A stretch of DNA of 64,000 bases from Gaertneriomyces semiglobifer (lineage: Eukaryota; Chytridiomycota; Chytridiomycetes; Spizellomycetales; Spizellomycetaceae). Position 1 is the stretch's first letter; every line of letters begins with the position of its first letter. A program made the translations under genes and the position numbers. The stretch lies in NCBI GenBank assembly GCA_025558075.1, contig JAHLKF010000015.1, forward strand, positions 372,001 through 436,000. The letters run 5' to 3'. Below, in pieces: positions 56,975 to 64,000 of this stretch. Below the pieces are notes generated by a model. It was not told the origin of the DNA and made no database searches. It was given only the letters and a program-made list of their open reading frames with translations.

Positions 56975-59900
56975 CTAAACCCCGCCTCTCCATACGCCAC
57001 CTTCGACCACTACATCTACTCCGCCTCTTCTTAACCGTCCTATCACCGTTGGATCAGCCAGTAAAGCAGGTGCTTCGCCGTACGTTGCCAGAATTAGACC
57101 AGAATCTTTGATGGTTTTTATTAGCGGTGGGAGATTTGACTAGATTTAAAATTATCAGTGTCAAAAATCACATAAGCATAGCAAGGAACAATAACTCACC
57201 AACGCTGTGGCCTCACATAACACTCCCAATAAATTATTGCCTTTTGCGAACTTAACAGCTCCCTTGATGCTCGCGCACCGCTCATCTCCTTGCCTTCCTG
57301 ACGCTTCATCATCAGTATTCCGCGCGGCGGCGGCGTCTTGAAGCTTCGCGTCTCTCCCACAGCTGCTTCCAAAGAAAACACCCCAGCCACCTTGTTTCCA
57401 GCTTAATGCTTTACAGACACCTGGACTAAAGCTCACAAAGACCAGTCCGCGTTCCCCATCCTCGGAGTTAGCACTATGTATTGTGTCAAGTACTGAGTCG
57501 ACGTATTGCGGAATGGTGTATGTAGGCGTCGACGGAGAATTTGGTGTTGAAGGATACGGAAGATGGAGAGCGAGAGGTGTGGAAATCGGTAATTGCGTGA
57601 GAAGGATGTGCAAAGGGATTATGTCAACAGAAAGCTGCTTTGAGAGCAGCTCCGGTGATAGATTCGAGAACGTAGAAGCCGGTGGCGTGGGATGAAGTAG
57701 CTGTAGCTGGGCAAATGTGAGATTCCAGATGGGTATGCGAATAACTTCGGTGATGGCAACGGATGAGGAGGAGTGGACAACTGGTATACGATCCGACGTG
57801 AGGTAAACTTTGGCTTCAAGATAGGTTGAGGATAATGTGGTTGGAGTCGGCGGGTGAGAAAGGGTCTGCGAAATGGTCAGAATGCCGCAAGTCTGCAAGG
57901 ATGCAGCAACGTAACTCACCGTACTCTTATTCTTTCTTACTAGCGGACTGACGGCTTCTACACCAAGTTTTATCCGCCCAACACAGGAAATGCTGCCTCT
58001 TTGCTCGTTATCTCGGCCAAATATGGGAACATCGACATATCCCAGTTCCCCGCCTCCATGCCACGACTGCACAACTGTCTCTATAGCGCCGCCAAATAGA
58101 ACGCCTTTGCCCAGACATCTGCTGCCGAAGACAGGGTACACTGACACATCAACGCGGAATGACTCCAGGTTGGCAGCAAGAAATCGGTAAGTGTCGGAGG
58201 TGGGCGTTGGTAGCGAGATGGTGTACTCTGCGCCAGACGGTTGCGACAAGACAACTCGCAAGGAACTCAGATCGGGTGTAGATAAAGAAGAGGGGAAAAG
58301 CGCGACAGGGTTTTTGGGCAACACGATTTCCACGCTATGCTTATTTTCAAGGTACGAGTGACCATACATTCGGAAAGGAAGCATTGGTGGAGGCAACGAT
58401 AAAGTGGGCAAGTCGTCTAGCAACAGGTCAGGCATCTGATCAGTTTGCATGGAGTCAATGTGCGTGCCGGGCGTGCCGTCGTCCTCATCTACGCGTACCA
58501 CGTCTTCAACACTCCAACAGCCTCGATATACTGCGAAACACCAGGGCGTCCACCCGTTCTCATCGCGAACATCGCGCTTAGCACCGGCATCTACGAGAAC
58601 ACGAACACACTCGGTGTGCCCTTCAGAGCATGCGTAGAACAACGGGGTCCAACCATTGAAAATGTCGCGTTCTTCGACGTTGGCTCCATGTTCAATTAAT
58701 AACCTGGCTAGGTCCGCATGACCTGCCCTCGATGTCACATGCAATGGACTCAAACCTTCAACATTCGAGCTCATCTGTGCCCCAGCGTGCAACAACAGTT
58801 CCGTGATTTCGTAATGCCCGTACTGACATGCAAGACTGAGCGGAATCGGGGCTGTCGCTGTTGATGGTTCAATGCGAGCACCACCTTCTTGCAGGAGTAG
58901 TCTTACAGACTTCGCGTGGCCCGCAATGATGGCAAGCACTAGCGGCGTACATCGGTCATGATCTAGAGCGTTTACTTCCGCACCATGCCTGATTAGAGCC
59001 AAAATGCACTCGACATGGTCATTCATCGCGGCGTAATGAAGCGCCGTGCGGCCATAATTGTCCGGTGAGGACACGGATGGCAAAGAACTATGTGAAAGAC
59101 AAAGCTCAAGTATGTCGGCGCGTCCAGAAATACACAGCTCGTGCAGTGCGGTTCGGTAAGAAACATCGTCAATATAATTGAGATTCATAGCATCCGATTT
59201 CAACAGTACAGCAAGACATTCTTTAGAGGTGGTTGCGCAGTAGCGGAGAAAGACATGGGGAAGTGATGTCGTATCGGCGTCCGAAGATTGGCTCGACAGG
59301 TACCCTTCCAGACCTGCGGCGTCATTAAATTTTAGAAGGCTAGCGACTTGCTCCTGAGCCTTCACCTCGTCAGAAAACACTTCTTGAAGCTCTTCGATAC
59401 CACGGGACACATCGTGATCGCCGACTACACGTTCCAGATCACTTAATGATTGTCCTGCAACATCAGACAGTTCCGCTAACGCCTGCCGGTTGAAGCACGG
59501 TTGGATTTCAATTTGTCTGGAAAGAAATATCTCTTTGGTCGCACTTTTGGATCGCTTGTCCCATTTCTTCAAAATCTTTCGGAAACCAGTGGCGTTGAGT
59601 TCGACAAAGTTTTGAAGCTTCGATAGATCGTCACGAAACGCAAGGAAGCCATCTCTAAGCGCAATATATGACCCAGCCACATTCCGCCCTGCTTCCTTTT
59701 CTTCGAGTTTGCGTTTCTTGTCAACAAGAGATTTCAGTCGTGTCTTCAGCTCTGCTTCTTTTTGCAGGTAGAAAGCGTTTATCTGGAAGCATACTGGTGA
59801 ATGAGAAGCCATAAGAAGTGCTTACTTTTAAAAAGCGCATCAATGGACAACCAGATTCATGATACCCACCTTTTCAACTTCTCGCTCTACTCCCCAGAAG

Positions 59901-60199
59901 AACCTCTTTCTAACCTCCTTGTTCTCGGTGCTCCAGCCAACTTCGCTTGCCGCGAACTGCGATTCCAGAAGATCTCTACTTGCTGGGCTCGCTCTACTAA
60001 TGTCCGGTGGACTTGCCGTTAACGTCAAACCTCCATCCTGCGCGGTGAGACCACCTATGATCTTCTTAAGGCCCTTGTAGTTCACAAAAGGGGTGGATGG
60101 GTGAAGAGACTCTTGCGCCGCGATATGCTTTCCGAACTAGAGCCTGTTTTAGCAGACGTCAGGTACGCAGGAAGCAGAGATGTTCAGCCTTACCTTCAT
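56975..60199 (-). CDS. PHO81: Pho81/Nuc-2-like SPX-ankyrin-GDPD-like phosphate regulator
   Basis: Pho81/Nuc-2 proteins sense phosphate (via inositol pyrophosphates) and regulate a cyclin-dependent kinase. Four exons: 60199-60194, 60136-59870, 59782-57200 and 57139-56975, about 1006 residues. The first coding exon is only ATGAAG (Met-Lys); splicing onto TTCGGA recreates the conserved MKFGK start of SPX domains. The SPX domain continues through FVNYKGLKKIIGGLTAQ, REVEK | INAFYLQKEAELKTRLKSL and NATGFRKILKKWDKRSKS. About six ankyrin repeats follow (NYGRTALHYAAMNDHVECIL and similar). The C-terminal half resembles a degenerate glycerophosphodiester phosphodiesterase domain, ending LIKTIKDSGLILATYGE and VDVVVEGG. 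The SPX Lys residues are kept. Confidence 0.9.
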
Positions 60200-60865
60200 T
60201 GCGGTAGATCCCTGTCTGTGCCTTCAAGTGTTGTTCCCAGAACTTCCCACTGTTCGACCTAACTAAATACAGCCGCAAACGAACGTCCAAACCTGAACAA
60301 AAATCGGCACAGGGTTTCCCAAAGACCTTCTACAACCTCGGATTGCTTTTAGAAGGCTTCCACTTGCCCAGCCGCCGTCTTACGCCTTAATGCATCTGGT
60401 TCCTTCTGATGTTCGCTGACACCTTTGCGAGAACTATGTTTACCATGGCAACAACTCGTGCACAGTTTTGCTAACGCACGTTGCTGCCATCTATAAAAAC
60501 GTGTTTTCAATGCGCCCCAACACACATACACAGAGAACGTTCCGAAAGATAATCAAAGTTGCGGAATGTAAAGTTTGAAGGACTTCGAAATGGGCTTCGA
60601 TGGCCGGATAGGAGGAAACTTCCCACATCTCATCGCCTCTGGCAACGTTGATCATGATTGGACGGTAAATTGTTTCAACTGCAATGGTTGATCACATCTT
60701 TCTCCAACGGGCATTCCTACTCGACCGCAAAAATGGAGGCGCTGTCTTATTGCTTCGGAGCGGCGGTTCGCGGAAGTGTCCGAACATGTCAATTGTATGT
60801 GAGGCATACCTCTAGATCTAGGTCCCTGGCCCACTCAGGAGCCTCCACAATGCAGATCTCATCCA

Positions 60866-60949
60866 GGAGTGTCAGTGATATCATAAACTTTGTGATTTCT
60901 GCTCAAACGCTCGAACGCTCAAAGCATTTCATAGTATCACTGACACTCC
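60866..60949. repeat. Inverted repeat with 15-bp perfect arms
   Basis: GGAGTGTCAGTGATA at 60866-60880 is the exact reverse complement of TATCACTGACACTCC at 60935-60949. With a small bulge the pairing extends to about 20 bp. The 54-nt loop itself contains the short repeat GCTC(A)AA(C)GCTCGAACGCTC. Confidence 0.8.
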
Positions 60950-61129
60950 GAACGCCCTTATATGCGCTTATATGCGTCCACATCTTGCGAATGTCTCCCG
61001 GCGTCATGGCTGAAGTTGAGGTGGTCGAGGTCGAGGGCACAGTCTGGGTGTTGCTGGATGAGCAGTCCGACATAATCCCAACTCATCATAGCACTCGGTG
61101 GGTAGTTGCACTTCACCTTGACGGCTCTC

Positions 61130-61182
61130 TTTCCATTGGGACATATCCTGGGACGTTAACGCAGAATATGTCCCAATGGAAA
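61130..61182. repeat. Perfect 17-bp hairpin
   Basis: TTTCCATTGGGACATAT (61130-61146) is the exact reverse complement of ATATGTCCCAATGGAAA (61166-61182) with a 19-nt loop. A transcript would form a compact stem-loop. Confidence 0.85.
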
Positions 61183-61854
61183 CAGTGCTGTTGAATTGCA
61201 AGTAAGGACGTCCAGGTTTTGCGAGATGTGGTGTCTCGGCGCATAACGATGGTGGTTGGTGATCGGCCTACGACATCTTCGATCAATTGGGTGACTTTAG
61301 TGCACTCTTGGGATGCCATGCCTGAAGGAAGTAATGAATAGGTTGGTAGTCGAGGGCGAAAGTCAAAGAAGAGACAATATGTATCTGGATGCGAAGCAAC
61401 GAGTGCTCTCTGAGACATGTCACGCGGCCTTGGAACATCCTTTGAAAGCAAGCTCGGACCTTAACAGGCGCTGAACTCGTCGATGCGTGGACCTGTCACT
61501 GGTATCGAGAGTTGCATCCCAGAGAACATCGGTGTGAACTCGTGTGAACGCGCGCTGGCCGAGGCTTCCAACGTCCTTCACAATTATTCACAAATCGAGA
61601 GCAACTAAAGAAATAAGCATATTTCATATCTTGTGTACAAGCAAATTAAAACGTTCATATGATACAACTAACTACTATGTGATCAAAGTTCCAGGCCCTA
61701 CGTAATACAAAGAAAGTCCACAGTCCAAGTTCAGGCACCCAGTTTAAGAGCAAGCAAAAAAAAAGTAAGTGCGTCCGACACTATCCAATAAATAGACATG
61801 AATGGGCACAGCGTTCCGAGTGCCAGAAGAGCGCGCGGGAAGTCGTCAGGATAT

Positions 61855-63149
61855 TTACAGGTAACGATCACTGCCGTGAAAAGTGGGTCGCAAAAAGCGA
61901 CCGTGGAGAATCGGAGCAGAAAGAGGAGTGGTGTAAGTCCATGAGGCTTTACGGTATGTTCGTGGATACTCGGGATGGCCAGGGCTCGTAGCAGGGCTGT
62001 TGACAAGAGTGCGCGACCCGTGAGTCACAGGAGAGCTGACTTCGCTCACGTATGAGAAACCGTCCTCCAGGGACAGTTCCTCTTCAAACTTTTCGCTGCA
62101 CAATGTCGTTTCGTCTTCCTCTGAAGAGCTGGTGAGAGTAGGTTCCGCTTTGCATGGGTACCGTGGTTCGAACGCGTTGGGGTATAGACGATTGTGGGAC
62201 TCCACCAAAAGTTTTTCGAAATCATTGGTAATATCAGCATCTAGCTGCTTGATGCTCTCGCGACTCAGTAGACTATAAAAGTCTTCGGCAGTTGCATTAT
62301 AGGAATAAGGTGGTGTTGGGATATGGAGACGTGGAGGCAGAGCAAGACGTTGCGCTCTAGGGATACCAATTGGAAGTACGCGTTGCTCCCGTTCCATGAG
62401 CGAAATATCCTCTTCTTCCGACTTGGCGTTCTTGGCGTAACTGACTACCAGATTGGTCTCGTCACGGAGCCTCATCCAGCATTTCGAGGCAGCAATGTCA
62501 GACTCGTAAAACGCATAACCGTACTTTCCGTGAAATTGTGCCTTAACGAACCTGAGCAATACACGTTAACAAACGATAGTTTCATGAACCAATGAAACCA
62601 TAAGCAGCTTACCCAGGGAATGCGCGGAAAACCTTGCACATCTCATCCTTGGAGTAGTTTGTTGGCAAATGCGTAATGTGGAGCACCTTACAAGGTGAGT
62701 TTCCGTCCTCAGGCTGTGGATATGGAACCCGGTAGTTCTTTTGAGCGGCTTCGAGAGTGATGACACCTTGCGGAGCAGGCCGCGTCAACGCCTTTCGAGC
62801 AGCGCCCTTCTCTCTGAAGCGGACGAAGCAGTAGTGATCATAAAACGCGAAGAGATCGAAACCGTCATAGTCACGGAAGTACAAGTACAGCTCTCCGCGA
62901 TCGGTCACGCCAGGTCTAGTAAGAACACAATGCGAGAATTAGTAAAGCGAGCAACAGAGAGCTGCGATAGAAGCGCCAACGCGCTCGATGATGAGAAACT
63001 TGCCTGTAGGCGACGTGTATAGTGTTGGTGTCAGGATTGGCAGCAGGGGGAGGACGAACAGTTGGGCAGGAAGCGGCACGGGGTCGTAAGGGATGTTGGA
63101 GCGGCTGCGGGGCGTACATAGCGTGAACGGGGTACTTGAAGGATGACAT
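61855..63149 (-). CDS. RNA-binding protein with tandem RRM-like domains
   Basis: Exons 63149-63004, 62915-62613 and 62551-61855 encode 381 residues. A first RRM-like unit includes GELYLYFRDYDGFDLFAFYD and YCFVRFREKGAARKALTR. A second has HITHLPTNYSKDEMCKVFRA FPG, then FVKAQFHGKYGYAFYESDIA (RNP1-like), and ends NLVVSYAKNAK. The C-terminal half is Ser/Pro/Glu-rich and disordered. The first intron (62916-63003, 88 nt) starts AG|GCAAGT, a textbook GC donor, and ends TTACTAG. The RNA target is unknown; spacing recalls yeast Whi3/Mei2-type RRM proteins only loosely. Confidence 0.8.
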
Positions 63150-63343
63150 GTCTTTAGCGTGAATGCGCGACAACCATGTGCGGGCGGGAGAGGGTTTCTG
63201 CGGGTCGGTGTACACAGGCCGTAATTAAAGCCGTCTAGAAAGTCCAATAAAGATGTATGTAACTATAAGTAAATAGAGTTGTCCCAATCTACGATGAGGT
63301 TTCTGCGGGTGGGTCGGGCGGGGAAGCCGACTCACACAAGCAC

Positions 63344-63369
63344 GGGCGAAGGCGAGGGCGAGGGCGAGG
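63344..63369 (+). repeat. GGCGA(A/G)G hexamer repeat
   Basis: The run GGGCGAAGGCGAGGGCGAGG continues as GCGAGG, about four units of a G-rich hexanucleotide. Confidence 0.8.
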
Positions 63370-63644
63370 TGGTATGCGTGAACGATGAGACTCCAGCGTC
63401 GCGGATGTGTGGTGTAGTAAAGTCGGACTATCGCAAGCAACTGAATTGCCAGGTTTAATTACGCAGGCGCCGTTGGGCTTGCGTCTTCCGTGTGGGAACG
63501 GGATGGTGCGTGGTCTATCGCTTATAACTCTGTCTAGAACGTATGGAGGGTAGGTAAAAGAGAGAGGGAAGGGAGATACAGTTGTGTGTGATGTGGTCTG
63601 TGTAAATATATGTCCGTTTGCTACTGTTTTCCAATATCAATGGG

Positions 63645-63673
63645 CTGTGTGTGCGTGTGTGTGTGTGTGTGTG
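63645..63673 (+). repeat. (GT)n microsatellite
   Basis: Alternating GT runs for about 29 bases with a single GC interruption. Confidence 0.9.
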
Positions 63674-64000
63674 GATGAGTTGTTGTTTGGATTGCGGATG
63701 CGAAGGGGAGGGCGAATGAATTGCGCCTGCGACTGACTTGTCGTTGGATGATGGGCTTTGCTCCCCCCACAATTCAATTCCACCTCCTTCTTCCGACGAC
63801 AATTTAATGGCTGCTGCAGGAACCCTTGCGCCTTGGCTACGATGGATGGGGGATTATATATATCTGTGATCTACCACTAAGGAATAATTACACTGCCAAT
63901 TGATGAGTGTTCGCTGTTCCCTGTCCTATCTGGGTGCCTCCAATTGAAATTGCAAGTTGAATTTCAAGGAAGGAGCGTGGATCCACAAAATGGAGGAGAT

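Larger units (their letters stand above)
60200..61854. other. Gene-poor region with two hairpins
   Basis: This 1.65-kb region lies upstream of the PHO81-like gene and downstream of the RRM gene. Open frames exist on both strands (for example plus 60658-61194, no ATG at its start; minus 61113-61451, likewise) but show no family motifs. Two near-perfect inverted repeats occur at 60866-60949 and 61130-61182. Confidence 0.5.
63150..64000. other. Repeat-rich right end without a supported gene
   Basis: This is the upstream region of the RRM gene. It includes a GGCGAG-type hexamer repeat (63344-63369) and a GT microsatellite (63645-63673). No open frame here starts with ATG and shows credible sequence. 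Confidence 0.45.

Noticed and set aside
57140..57199. C-terminal end of the PHO81-like protein as VSYCSLLCLCDF
   Set aside because: Splicing GTGAGT...AAATCTAG joins a further exon (SNLPPLIKTIKDSGLILATY) typical of the family, so the apparent end is read-through into an intron.
60658..61194. 178-codon plus-strand frame between PHO81-like and RRM genes
   Set aside because: It begins with TTG, contains both arms of two inverted repeats and shows no protein-like conservation.

Overview
The window is nuclear DNA from a fungus. It has compact intron-rich genes (about 75 introns could be placed by hand, mostly 50-90 nt), no operons, and neighbouring genes on either strand. The gene set points to an early-diverging, probably zoosporic (chytrid-like) lineage rather than yeasts or filamentous Dikarya: an Integrator subunit 7 homologue, a TOE1-type nuclease, a Frizzled-like seven-helix receptor with an extracellular cysteine-rich domain, and a full Dicer/Argonaute pair. 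The placement is an inference from gene content; no rRNA or species marker is present, and no tRNA, rRNA, CRISPR array or intact transposon was seen.

Layout. 0-4 kb: 3' part of a Dicer-like gene. 4.7-13.7 kb: a DUF6787 mitochondrial protein, a J-domain protein, two uncharacterised small genes, UBC2/RAD6, SEC66, FIS1 and TOE1. 13.8-21.8 kb: a BAR-SH3 protein, a 2.8-kb block of poorly resolved minus-strand coding pieces bounded by two direct copies of the SNU23 promoter and 5' end, the true SNU23 gene, and a C2-lipase. 22-31 kb: an OTT_1508-like deaminase, a secreted neutral ceramidase and AMP deaminase. 32-40.6 kb: ribosomal stalk protein P1, a DUF4804-like protein, the Frizzled-like receptor and an Argonaute. 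40.7-53 kb: IWS1/SPN1, INTS7, an F-box protein, a small mitochondrial protein, NAD(P)HX epimerase, a LIM protein and a Ras GTPase. 54-63.2 kb: eIF3c, a PHO81-like SPX-ankyrin protein and an RRM protein. The last 0.85 kb is repeat-rich and has no gene I can support.

Functional threads. Dicer and Argonaute (about 34 kb apart) form the core of an RNA-silencing pathway, and three inverted repeats in otherwise empty DNA (22.48, 60.87 and 61.13 kb) could be substrates. RNA-level functions are frequent (SNU23, TOE1, INTS7, IWS1, RRM protein, eIF3c, P1). Signalling is represented by the Frizzled-like receptor, Ras, PHO81-like phosphate sensing, ceramidase and a lipase.

Most striking observations: four introns that appear to use a GC donor, a 6-nt first coding exon in the PHO81-like gene, the duplicated SNU23 promoter, and the fungal Frizzled-like receptor. 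Gene models were assembled by eye from splice sites, reading frame and family motifs; exon edges in uncertain genes are flagged.
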